Made by a program: the position numbers and the translations under genes. A stretch of 64,000 nucleotides of DNA from Demequina globuliformis. GTDB lineage: Bacteria > Actinomycetota > Actinomycetes > Actinomycetales > Demequinaceae. Shown in pieces: positions 8,741-17,168 of this stretch. Numbering within the stretch: position 1 is the first letter of the stretch; every line of letters begins with the position of its first letter. Below the pieces are notes generated by a model. The model made no database searches, had not been told where the DNA came from, and worked only from the letters and a program-made list of their open reading frames with translations. The DNA lies in assembly GCF_000975155.1 (NCBI RefSeq), contig NZ_BBRG01000003.1, forward strand, positions 124,001 to 188,000. The letters are read 5' to 3'.

Positions 8741-9852
8741 GAGCCCGTCACCCCCAACGCATAGCCGCGTTTGACGACCGTCCGCACCAGCGCACGCGAG
8801 CCAGCGTTGTCGCGCAGCCTATTGATGGCCGCCTCCACTGCATGTGGCCCGGCCTGCGCACCAGGCAGGAGCGCCCCGAGTTGCTCACGCGTGAGGACGG
8901 ACCCCTTGGCGGCCGCGAGCGCCTTGAGAATATCGAGACCGGTGGGCGTCAGCGGCAGCACCCGACCGTCGAGAATCGCGGCCGTGGCGCGGATCACCAG
9001 CGGCCCGTCCGCAGTGGGGATCGCGCCCGAGGTATCGCTGAAGTGCTTGATGAGCTCTCGCACCAGCGCGCCCAAGCGCCAGCGATCGGGATAGCAGGTT
9101 CGCAGGCCGGCTTCCTGAAGTGGAGCGGCCGTGACAGGGCCCACGGAGGCGAGCACCAAAGAACCCGCCTCTACCAGCGCCGCAATGTCTGCCAACGCCC
9201 CGGCCTCGCGCACCCCGGCAAGCCACGCTTCGACGCCCGGCGCCGACGTGAACAGCACGGCATCCGCCCGGCCCGTGGCCGCCGCCGTGATGCCGGCGCG
9301 GTGGGCCTCAGGATCGACGGGCGGACCCCAGCCATACACCACCAGGCTATGCACCGTAGCGCCCGCATCAGCAAAGGCCTCGTCGAGCCCGTCGGACCCG
9401 TTGCCGTGGTGCTGCACTGCGATGGTCAGGCCGTCGACTCCCTCCGCGAGGAGGTAGTCGCGCAGCTCTGCGGCGGTCTCCGATTCCGCGACCCAATCGG
9501 CTTGCATTCCGGCAGCCTGAATCGCGCCGCGCGCCTTGGGACCGCGAGCAATGAGCCGCGCCTCAGACAGCACCGTGAGCAGCGGGTCGGCAAGGCCAGC
9601 CGCATCCGCAGCCTCAATCCACCCGCGAAAGCCAATCCCCGTTGTCGCCACCACCACGTCCGGCCGCGCGTCGATCAGCGCTCGCGTGTCGGCAACCAAG
9701 GCCGCGTCATCGAGATGCGAGATGGTGCTGAGCGCGGGCGCGTGAGCGATGGTGGCCCCCCGGCGCTCGAGTGCGGACGCCAACTCACGTTTGCGTCGGT
9801 CAGCGGTGATCACCAGCACGCAGCCGGCAAGGACGTCACCTGCGTCGCTCAT
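8737..9852 (-). CDS. HemD-like uroporphyrinogen-III synthase fused to a winged-helix DNA-binding domain
   Basis: A 371-aa protein. Residues about 1-255 resemble HemD (VLVITADRRKRELASALERRG, VVATTGIGFRGWIE, LFTSAPGVEAWL). Residues about 275-371 resemble an OmpR-type winged helix (ILDGRVLPLTPTGLDILKAL, VLTREQLGALLPGA, ending VVKRGYALGVTG). Fusions like this are known in actinobacteria next to nitrite reductase genes, e.g. mycobacterial Rv0260c-type proteins. It may act as a synthase, a tetrapyrrole-sensing regulator of the nitrate genes, or both. A separate canonical hemD is at 24806-25822. Start ATG 9852 (in-frame GTG at 9855 is possible) overlaps the siroheme synthase stop by one base. Confidence 0.87.
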   Translation of the reverse strand: MSDAGDVLAGCVLVITADRRKRELASALERRGATIAHAPALSTISHLDDAALVADTRALIDARPDVVVATTGIGFRGWIEAADAAGLADPLLTVLSEARLIARGPKARGAIQAAGMQADWVAESETAAELRDYLLAEGVDGLTIAVQHHGNGSDGLDEAFADAGATVHSLVVYGWGPPVDPEAHRAGITAAATGRADAVLFTSAPGVEAWLAGVREAGALADIAALVEAGSLVLASVGPVTAAPLQEAGLRTCYPDRWRLGALVRELIKHFSDTSGAIPTADGPLVIRATAAILDGRVLPLTPTGLDILKALAAAKGSVLTREQLGALLPGAQAGPHAVEAAINRLRDNAGSRALVRTVVKRGYALGVTGS

Positions 9853-11081
9853 CACTCCCCCTTGGGCTCTGGCGTCGCCGCGGCGGTTGTGCCGAGGATT
9901 CCCGGCTCCGCGACCTTGCCGACGACGATAACCGCCGGAGGTTTCACTCCTGTTTCCGCAGCAATACCAGCAATGGTTGCCAACGTGCCGTGGGTGACCC
10001 GCTCGCGCGCGGTGGAGCCGTTCTCCACAATGGCGACGGGCACACCGGCGTCGCAGCCCGCCTCAATGGCGGACTCGACAATGCGCGGCAGCGCCGTCAC
10101 TCCCATGAGGAAGACCGTGGTCGCGCCGGCGGCCATTGATGCCACGGCGGCCGGGTCCGCGCCAGCGTGACCTGTCGTGATGTGCACAGACGTGGCGATG
10201 CCGCGCTGGGTCACCGGAATGCCCGCGAGCGCAGGCACCGACAGGGCGGAGGAAATACCGGGGACCACTTCCACGGGAATGCCGGCGGCCTGGCACGCGT
10301 GGACTTCCTCGCCCCCGCGCCCAAAGACGTAAGGATCGCCGCCCTTGAGCCGGACCACGGTGTTGCCCGCGCGAGCCTTGTCGACCAGAATCCGATTGAT
10401 CTCATGTTGGGGCACGGGGTGGCGGTCAGGGGACTTCCCCACGTTGATGACCTCGACGTCTGCGGGCAGCGCCACGAGCAATTCGGTGGCTCCCAAACGG
10501 TCGGTGACCACGACATCGGCCTCCGACAAGGCCTGCCGACCACGCACGGTGATCAGACCCACGTCACCTGGCCCGGAGCCCACCAAGACGACGCGCCCCT
10601 CCCCCGTGCGCCGACGGCGCAGGTCCACCTCGCCGGCGTCGATGTGCTCCGCAACCGCATCGCGTACCGCGCGAATGCGGCGAGGGTCAGGCGATCCAAG
10701 CGACAGGACCCCGACTGCCGTCTCGCCGTGGCGACTCATGGCGGCCTGGCGGGCGCTTCCGCGTGACGCGTCCGAGGCGTCGATGCACCACACCCGGCGC
10801 GCATGCGCCCACTGGGCGATCTCATCGTTCAGCGAGCGGTCATCCGTGGCGGCGAGCACGAACCACGCTCCGTCGAGGTCCTCAGGAGCAATCCCTCGCC
10901 GTTGAACCGTCACGTCTCCGTGGAGGGCGAGCCGTTCAATGTCCTCGCTCACGCGCGGCGCGACGACGGTCACCACGGCGCCATCACCGACGAACCGCCT
11001 CACCCGGCGCTCCGCCACCGTGCCCGCTCCAGCGATCACGACGGACTTGCCGCGCAGGTCGAGTCCGAAGAGTACGGTCAT
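9852..11081 (-). CDS. cysG: Siroheme synthase: precorrin-2 dehydrogenase plus uroporphyrinogen-III C-methyltransferase
   Basis: A 409-aa bifunctional protein. Residues about 1-155 form the NAD-dependent precorrin-2 dehydrogenase with the Rossmann loop IAGAGTVAERRVRRF. Residues about 163-409 form the SAM-dependent methyltransferase (VVLVGSGPGDVGLITVRG, VVTDRL, VVRLKGGDPYVFGRGGEE). It converts uroporphyrinogen III to sirohydrochlorin; the neighbouring CbiX/SirB adds iron. ATG 11081 overlaps the nirD1 stop (ATGA). The order of domains matches E. coli CysG; whether it also chelates iron cannot be judged. Confidence 0.94.
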   Translation of the reverse strand: MTVLFGLDLRGKSVVIAGAGTVAERRVRRFVGDGAVVTVVAPRVSEDIERLALHGDVTVQRRGIAPEDLDGAWFVLAATDDRSLNDEIAQWAHARRVWCIDASDASRGSARQAAMSRHGETAVGVLSLGSPDPRRIRAVRDAVAEHIDAGEVDLRRRRTGEGRVVLVGSGPGDVGLITVRGRQALSEADVVVTDRLGATELLVALPADVEVINVGKSPDRHPVPQHEINRILVDKARAGNTVVRLKGGDPYVFGRGGEEVHACQAAGIPVEVVPGISSALSVPALAGIPVTQRGIATSVHITTGHAGADPAAVASMAAGATTVFLMGVTALPRIVESAIEAGCDAGVPVAIVENGSTARERVTHGTLATIAGIAAETGVKPPAVIVVGKVAEPGILGTTAAATPEPKGE

Positions 11082-11449
11082 TCGCCACCAGCCAGGTTGA
11101 TCATCACCTGGCCATTGTCGAGGACCACTGGGAAAACGGCCAAGTCGGGGCCGCCGGCGACGGGCTGCTTGTCCATGGACACCAGGCATTCGCCCGTGAT
11201 CAGGGAAAACACCTGCTTGTAGATCGGGGAGGCGATCGTAGGCTCGTCACCGCGCGAGCCCGTGATGCCGCGACTCATCACCGATGCTCCCGAGAACGGG
11301 CACAGGTTCTGCACGGCGTGGACGGAGCCGTCGTCGAGGCGGAAGACCGCGACCTGGGTATCGCCGACGAGAGCCGCGACGCCGAGGTCAGGCACCAGGG
11401 CGTCATAGTCACACACGGGAACAGCGGTGGCGGGGACAGTCACAGTCAT
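11078..11449 (-). CDS. nirD: Nitrite reductase small subunit NirD (copy 1)
   Basis: A 123-aa Rieske-fold small subunit of assimilatory NADH-nitrite reductase. It has the NirD core (VFRLDDGSVHAVQNLCPFSGA, SRGITGSRGDEPTIASPIYKQVFSL) and lacks the two Cys-His pairs of true Rieske clusters, as is normal for NirD. ATG overlaps the nirB1 stop. It pairs with nirB1; a diverged second copy is at 14144-14596. Confidence 0.94.
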   Translation of the reverse strand: MTVTVPATAVPVCDYDALVPDLGVAALVGDTQVAVFRLDDGSVHAVQNLCPFSGASVMSRGITGSRGDEPTIASPIYKQVFSLITGECLVSMDKQPVAGGPDLAVFPVVLDNGQVMINLAGGE

Positions 11450-14016
11450 ACGCGGGACTCCGATCGGGAGGCGCCACTCATCGCGGCGCGTTCTGCGGGG
11501 GTGGCGGGGCGGCGCTGGCCGCGCTCCTCCACGTATGCCAGGCTGGGATCGGCCTGGTCAGGAGCGTTGACGAAGCTGGTGAACTGCGCGAGTCGCGCGG
11601 GGTCCTCGAGGACCGCCTTCCACTCGTCCTCGTACGTGTCGATGTGGTGCGCCATGTGCTCATCGAGGTCAGCGCAGATCCCCAACGAGTCATTGAGGAT
11701 GACGTCCTTGATGGCGTCGAGCCCGCCCTCGTACTCCTCTTGCCACGGCGCGGTGCGCTGGAGGCGATCCGCGGTGCGGATGTAGAGCATGAGGTACCGG
11801 TCGATCACCTGGAACACCGTCGCGTCGTCGACGTCCTCGGCCAACAGTTGAGCGTGCTTGGGGGTGAAGCCGCCGTTGCCGCCCACGTAGACGTTCCAGC
11901 CCTTCTCCGTCGCGATGACGCCCACGTCCTTGCCGCGCGCCTCCGCGCACTCGCGGGCGCATCCCGACACTCCAACCTTCAGCTTGTGCGGACTGCGCAG
12001 GCCGCGGTAGCGCTCTTCGAGGGCAATCGCCATGCTGGTGGAATCCTGCACGCCATAGCGGCACCACGACGAGCCCACGCAGGACTTCACGGTACGCAGG
12101 CTCTTGCCGTACGCGTGGCCGGACTCCATGCCAGCGTCGACGAGGCGCTGCCAGATTTCCGGCAGTTGCTCGAGCCGCGCGCCGAACAGGTCGATGCGCT
12201 GGCCGCCGGTGATCTTCGTGTACAGGTCGAAGTCCTTGGCCACCTCCGCGATGACGAGCAGCTTGTCCGGCGTAATCTCGCCGCCGGGGATGCGCGGCAC
12301 CACCGAGTACGTGCCGTCCTTTTGCATGTTCGCCATGTAGCGGTCGTTCGTGTCCTGGAGCGCCGCGCGGCCGTCGGACAAGACGTGCTCGTTATAGATC
12401 GAGGCGAGGATGGAGCCGACGGTCGGCTTGCAGATGTCGCATCCATGGCCGGTGCCGAACCGCTCAATGATGTCGGAGAACGTGGTGAGGCCAGCAACCT
12501 GGATTGCGCTGAACAGCGATGCGCGTGACATCGCGAAGTGCTCGCACAGTGCCTCGGAGACCTCGATGCCGGACTTCTCCAGCTCGGTGTTGAGGATCTT
12601 CTTCACCAGCGGCAGGCAGGAGCCGCACGCGGTTCCAGCCTTGGTGTGTGACTTCAGTTCTCCGAGGTCGTGGATGCCGTCCTCGTTGACCGCCGCGCGA
12701 ATGGACTGAGCCGTGACGTTGTTGCACGAGCACACCGTGGCAGCGTCAGGCAGTTCGAGTTCGGGACGCTCCGCCTGACCCTCCGGCAGGATCCAGCTGC
12801 TCGGGTCGCCAGGAAGTTCCGCACCCACCATGGGCCGCAAGGTGGCGTAGGCGGAGGCGTCGCCCACGAACATGCCGCCCAGCAGAGTCGAGGCATCGTC
12901 GGTCATGACGAGCTTTTTGTAGGCGCCAGAGAACGGGTCGGAATAGACGACTTCGAGCGCCCCTGGCGTCGTGGCGAAGGCGTCGCCGAACGAGGCGACG
13001 TCGACTCCGAGCAGCTTGAGTTTGGTCGCGGTGTCGGCACCCAGATAGGCCTCCTCGCGGCCCAGCAAGCGGTGCGCAGTGACGTCGGCCATCGTGTTGC
13101 CGGGCGCGATCAGGCCAATCGACATGTGCTCGTCGGCTGCCGCCGCCGCGCACTCCCCGATCGCGGACACAGACGGGTCACTCGTGAGGCACGCATCGTC
13201 GACTACTACGCCGCCACGCTCGCCCACAGGCAGCCCCGCTTCGCGGGCGAGTTCGTCGCGCGGCCGGATTCCCGTCGCGAACACCACGACGTCCACCAAC
13301 TGCTCACCACCGGAACTGAACTTGAGCGTGCCCGCGTTGCCCGAGGCATCGGCCTCAACGGCGGATGTTGCGAGCCCGCACTTGACCTGCACCCCCAGGC
13401 GCTGGATGAGGGACTTGAGCGCCTCGCCGCCGGAATCGTCGACCTGCAAGGCCATGAGGCGGTTGGCGAACTCCACGACCGTCGCGGTCGCGCCCATGCT
13501 CTGCAGCGCTCCTGCGGCCTCGAGGCCCAGCAACCCTCCTCCGATGACCGCGCCTCGCACGGGGCGGCCCACCAACGTCTGCTTGGCGCGCACCCAGTCC
13601 CGCAGCGCGGCGACATCGTCCAGGGTGCGGTACATGAACACGCCGGGAAGGTCGACCCCTGGAATGGGCGGCGCCCACGCGGAGGAGCCGGTCGCCAGCA
13701 CCAGGTGGTCGTAGCTGCGCTGTGAGCCGTCATCGACAGTCACGGTGCGGGCGGCGCGGTCGATCGATGTCACGCGGGCCCCGCGGTGGAGAGTGACGCG
13801 GGGGTCATCCCACAGGGTCGGAGAACCCAAGAGCAGTTCCTCTGGACCCGCCTTGGAGAAGAAGCTCGTCAGCGCGACGCGGTCGTACGGGGCGTACTGC
13901 TCTTCGCCGTAGACCTCGACCTCATACCGGCCGGCGTCGTCCGCCTCGCGCAGCGATTGCACAAACCGCTGGGCGACCATGCCAGCACCGACGACGATGA
14001 TCCGCTGCGCACCCAT
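11446..14016 (-). CDS. nirB: Nitrite reductase (NADH) large subunit NirB (copy 1)
   Basis: An 856-aa enzyme that reduces nitrite to ammonium with six electrons from NADH. The N-terminal FAD/NAD domain starts IIVVGAGMVAQRFV. A BFD-type [2Fe-2S] site lies around residues 425-462 (CSCNN ... CGSC), with a second pair CDIC near 523. The siroheme-[4Fe-4S] ligands are SCVGSSWC near 643 and GCARECAEA near 683. ATG 14016 was chosen: GGAGGAGG lies just upstream, and the homologous copy starts at the same point. It is highly similar to nirB2 throughout, with many silent differences, so the duplication is not recent. Confidence 0.96.
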   Translation of the reverse strand: MGAQRIIVVGAGMVAQRFVQSLREADDAGRYEVEVYGEEQYAPYDRVALTSFFSKAGPEELLLGSPTLWDDPRVTLHRGARVTSIDRAARTVTVDDGSQRSYDHLVLATGSSAWAPPIPGVDLPGVFMYRTLDDVAALRDWVRAKQTLVGRPVRGAVIGGGLLGLEAAGALQSMGATATVVEFANRLMALQVDDSGGEALKSLIQRLGVQVKCGLATSAVEADASGNAGTLKFSSGGEQLVDVVVFATGIRPRDELAREAGLPVGERGGVVVDDACLTSDPSVSAIGECAAAAADEHMSIGLIAPGNTMADVTAHRLLGREEAYLGADTATKLKLLGVDVASFGDAFATTPGALEVVYSDPFSGAYKKLVMTDDASTLLGGMFVGDASAYATLRPMVGAELPGDPSSWILPEGQAERPELELPDAATVCSCNNVTAQSIRAAVNEDGIHDLGELKSHTKAGTACGSCLPLVKKILNTELEKSGIEVSEALCEHFAMSRASLFSAIQVAGLTTFSDIIERFGTGHGCDICKPTVGSILASIYNEHVLSDGRAALQDTNDRYMANMQKDGTYSVVPRIPGGEITPDKLLVIAEVAKDFDLYTKITGGQRIDLFGARLEQLPEIWQRLVDAGMESGHAYGKSLRTVKSCVGSSWCRYGVQDSTSMAIALEERYRGLRSPHKLKVGVSGCARECAEARGKDVGVIATEKGWNVYVGGNGGFTPKHAQLLAEDVDDATVFQVIDRYLMLYIRTADRLQRTAPWQEEYEGGLDAIKDVILNDSLGICADLDEHMAHHIDTYEDEWKAVLEDPARLAQFTSFVNAPDQADPSLAYVEERGQRRPATPAERAAMSGASRSESRV

Positions 14017-14143
14017 GTGGTGCCTCCTCCCCTGGCAGCAGCGCGCGCCGGCCATTGTGGCGCTGCGCGCCGCGCGACCGTCGCGCGTTTCCAGGTGATT
14101 CGAGTCTAGAAAGCCCACGCGGCACCTATCCATGACTTTGTCC
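14017..14143 (-). promoter_or_regulatory. nirD2-nirB1 intergenic region with GC hairpin
   Basis: This 127-bp gap is the only real break inside the nitrate operon. It contains a perfect hairpin, CGCGCGA (14071-14077) and TCGCGCG (14081-14087), and a TAGACT box on the - strand (14113-14118) that could be a -10 element for an internal promoter of nirB1-nirD1. A strong ribosome-binding site (GGAGGAGG) precedes nirB1. It may allow separate control of the two nirBD pairs. Confidence 0.4.
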
Positions 14144-14596
14144 CTAGGGCAGGTCCGTGGGATCCACCCACACGCCCGGGCCGTCGACCAGCACGCGATA
14201 GACACGCAGGTGAGGGCTCGCGCCTGGCATGGGCTCCTTGTCCATGGTGACCAGGCACTCGCCGGTCACGAGCGAGAACACCTGCTTGTAGATGGGGGAT
14301 GCGATCGTGGGTTCGTCACCACGCGACCCGGTGATCCCGCGGCTGAGCACAGACGCTCCTGAGAACGGACACAAGTTCTGCACGGCGTGCACCGAGCCGT
14401 CTGTTAATCGAAAGACCGCTATTTGAGTGCCGCTCACCAAAGCGGCGACGCCGAGTTCGGGCACCAGGTCCTCAAAGCCACAGATCCGGACCATGGCGGT
14501 GGGGGCCGATGCTTGGGACGGGGCCGATGCCTGGGTGGGCGACGATGCTTCAGTCAGGTTCGCCTCCGCGTCCCGCGGCCGTACGGGGGCGCTCAC
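14144..14596 (-). CDS. nirD: Nitrite reductase small subunit NirD (copy 2, with Ser/Ala/Pro-rich N-terminal extension)
   Basis: A 150-aa paralogue of NirD copy 1, with the same core (VFRLTDGSVHAVQNLCPFSGA). It differs by a roughly 30-residue N-terminal extension with the repeated motif QASAPSQASAP, low in complexity. The start is GTG 14596, supported by GGAGG 8 nt upstream and by the GTGA overlap with the nirB2 stop; an ATG at 14494 would remove the extension. The C-terminus also differs from copy 1 (GPGVWVDPTDLP). It pairs with nirB2. Confidence 0.93.
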   Translation of the reverse strand: MSAPVRPRDAEANLTEASSPTQASAPSQASAPTAMVRICGFEDLVPELGVAALVSGTQIAVFRLTDGSVHAVQNLCPFSGASVLSRGITGSRGDEPTIASPIYKQVFSLVTGECLVTMDKEPMPGASPHLRVYRVLVDGPGVWVDPTDLP

Positions 14597-17166
14597 GAGC
14601 GGACCTCCAGTGTCGCGGGTGCGATGAGCACAGCCCCTCCGGCCCTTTCCGCAGGGGTGGCGGGGCGACGCTGACCGCGCTGTTCGACATAGGCAAGCGA
14701 CGGGTCTGCCTCGTCCGGAGCGTTCACGAAGCTCGTGAACTGGGCGAGCCGCTTGGGGTCGTTAAGCACGGCCTTCCACTCGTCTTCATAGGTGTCGACG
14801 TGGCGGGCCATGTGCGCATCCAAGTCCGCGCAGATGCCCAGCGAGTCGCCTATGACGACCTCGCGAATCGCGTCGAGCCCGCCCTCGTACTCTTCCTGCC
14901 AAGGCGCGGTGCGCTGGAGGCGATCCGCGGTCCGGATGTAGAACATCAAGTAGCGGTCGATCACCTGGAACACCGTCGCGTCGTCGACATCCTCCACCAG
15001 CAGCTGCGCATGCTTGGGAGTGAAACCGCCGTTGCCGCCCACGTAGACGTTCCAGCCCTTGTCGGTGGCGATGACCCCTACGTCCTTGCCACGCGCTTCC
15101 GCACATTCGCGTGCGCACCCGGACACACCTAGCTTAATCTTGTGGGGGCTACGCAGGCCGCGATAGCGCATCTCGAGCGCGATCGCCATGCCCACCGAAT
15201 CCTGCACGCCGTAGCGGCACCAGTCGGATCCCACGCAAGACTTCACGGTGCGCAGGCTCTTGCCGTACGCGTGACCGGACTCCATGCCTGCGTCAACGAG
15301 CCGCGTCCAGATGCTCGGCAACTGGTCCAACCGGGCGCCGAACATGTCGATGCGCTGACCGCCCGTGATCTTTGTGTAAAGATCGAATTCCTTGGCGATC
15401 TCGCCTATGAGGATCAAGTGCTCGGGCTTGATCTCGCCGCCGGGCACGCGCGGCACCACCGAATACGTGCCGTCCTTCTGCATGTTCGCCATGACCCGGT
15501 CGTTCGTGTCCTGGAGTGCAGCGCGGTCCGCCGCCAGCACATGCTCGTTGTACAGCGAGGCCAAGATGGAACCCACCGCGGGCTTGCACAGGTCGCACCC
15601 GCGGCCGGTGCCGAAGCGTTCGATGATCTCGGAGAAGGTGCGCAGTTCGGATACCCGGATGGCGTCGAACAGTTGCGCACGGGAGAACTCGAAGTGCTCG
15701 CACATAGCGTTGGAGACCTCGATGCCGGACTTCTCCAGTTCGGCGCCGACCAGCTTTTTCACTAGCGGCAGGCACGACCCACAGGAGGTGCCGGCCTTGG
15801 TGCATGCCTTCACACCTGCGAGGTCGGTGCAGCCGTCCTCGTTGACCGCGCCGCGAATCGCGCCTGCGGACACGTTGTTGCACGAGCAGATGTTGGCCTC
15901 GTCCGGCAGTTCTACGTTGGGGCGCTCGATCGCGCCCTCGGGCAGCAGCCACCCGGCGGGGTCACCGCCCAGTTCCGACCCCACTAGCGGGCGAAGCGAC
16001 GCGTAGGCCGACGCGTCGCCCACCAAGATGCCACCCAACAGGGTGCGGGCATCGTCGGTCACGACCAGTTTTTTATAGACACCCGCCACCGGGTCCGCAT
16101 ACGTCAGCTCGAGCGCGCCTGGCGTCGTCGCGAAGGCGTCGCCGAACGAGGCGACGTCCACTCCCAGCAACTTGAGCTTGGCGGCGGTGTCGGCACCAGG
16201 GAACGTCGAGGTGCCTCCCAACAGGCGGTCGACGGCGATCTCCGCCATGGTGTTGCCAGGGGCAATGAGGCCAATACAGGCGCCTTGGATGCAGGCGACT
16301 TCGCCGATGGCAGACACGTGCGGGTCCTCGGTGAGGCACGTGTCATCGACGACGATTCCGCCGCGCTCGCCGATCGGGAGCCCGGCCTCGCGGCCCAGCT
16401 CGTCGCGCGGGCGAACACCGGTGGCGAAGACCACGACGTCCGCGAGCTGCTCCCCCTTGTCGGCGAAGGTAAGCCGACCGACGCGGCCGGTTTTGTCGGG
16501 CTTAATGGCCTGGGTCGCCGTGTTGCACTTAACGGACACACCGAGCTTCTCGATGAGCCGCGTCAGCGCCTGACCTCCGCCCTCGTCGACCTGCAGGTTC
16601 ATGAGGCGGTCGGTGAACTGGATGACGGTGGAGTGAGCACCGAGCTCCTGCAGCGCGCCAGCGGCCTCAAGCCCCAACAGGCCACCGCCAATGACGGCGC
16701 CGCGAACAGGACGGCCCAGATCCTTGCGTCGCTGCTCCACGTAAATGCGCAGCGCCGCGACGTCATCGATGGTGCGGTACACGAACACGCCCGGGAGGTC
16801 GGCGCCCTCGGTGGGGGGCGTCCACGCGTAGGAACCCGTCGCCATGACAAGGTGGTCGTAGGGGTAGGTGACACCGTGCACGTCGGTCACCGTGTGTGCC
16901 TCGCGGTCGATCTCGACGACCTTGGCGTCGCGTTCAAGGCGCACGAGCGGGTCGGCCCACAACTCCGGGTCGCCCAACGCGAGATCCTCGGGGTCACGCC
17001 CGGTGAAGTAGGACGTCAGTGCAACGCGGTCATATGGAGCGCGCGGCTCCTCCGCGAGGACGGTGACCGCGTAGCGCCCATCGGCGTCTCGCGCGCGCAG
17101 CGCCTCCACGAATCGATGTGCCACCATGCCGCCGCCAACGACGACGATCTGAGCTGTGCCGGTCAT
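14593..17166 (-). CDS. nirB: Nitrite reductase (NADH) large subunit NirB (copy 2)
   Basis: An 857-aa paralogue of nirB copy 1 with the same domain order: FAD/NAD-binding start IVVVGGGMVAHRFV, [2Fe-2S] site CSCNN ... CGSC near residues 425-462, CDLC near 523, siroheme-[4Fe-4S] ligands SCVGSDWC near 643 and GCARECAEA near 683. All cluster ligands are intact, so it should be active. ATG 17166 begins 2 nt after the stop of the upstream oxidoreductase. It may differ from copy 1 in affinity, oxygen tolerance or electron donor; this cannot be read from the sequence. Confidence 0.96.
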   Translation of the reverse strand: MTGTAQIVVVGGGMVAHRFVEALRARDADGRYAVTVLAEEPRAPYDRVALTSYFTGRDPEDLALGDPELWADPLVRLERDAKVVEIDREAHTVTDVHGVTYPYDHLVMATGSYAWTPPTEGADLPGVFVYRTIDDVAALRIYVEQRRKDLGRPVRGAVIGGGLLGLEAAGALQELGAHSTVIQFTDRLMNLQVDEGGGQALTRLIEKLGVSVKCNTATQAIKPDKTGRVGRLTFADKGEQLADVVVFATGVRPRDELGREAGLPIGERGGIVVDDTCLTEDPHVSAIGEVACIQGACIGLIAPGNTMAEIAVDRLLGGTSTFPGADTAAKLKLLGVDVASFGDAFATTPGALELTYADPVAGVYKKLVVTDDARTLLGGILVGDASAYASLRPLVGSELGGDPAGWLLPEGAIERPNVELPDEANICSCNNVSAGAIRGAVNEDGCTDLAGVKACTKAGTSCGSCLPLVKKLVGAELEKSGIEVSNAMCEHFEFSRAQLFDAIRVSELRTFSEIIERFGTGRGCDLCKPAVGSILASLYNEHVLAADRAALQDTNDRVMANMQKDGTYSVVPRVPGGEIKPEHLILIGEIAKEFDLYTKITGGQRIDMFGARLDQLPSIWTRLVDAGMESGHAYGKSLRTVKSCVGSDWCRYGVQDSVGMAIALEMRYRGLRSPHKIKLGVSGCARECAEARGKDVGVIATDKGWNVYVGGNGGFTPKHAQLLVEDVDDATVFQVIDRYLMFYIRTADRLQRTAPWQEEYEGGLDAIREVVIGDSLGICADLDAHMARHVDTYEDEWKAVLNDPKRLAQFTSFVNAPDEADPSLAYVEQRGQRRPATPAERAGGAVLIAPATLEVRS

Positions 17167-17168
17167 GA

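Noticed and set aside
11446-17166. Recent duplication or assembly artefact of nirBD
   Set aside because: Both copies differ at many silent sites, in the NirD termini and in flanks, so they are real, old paralogues.
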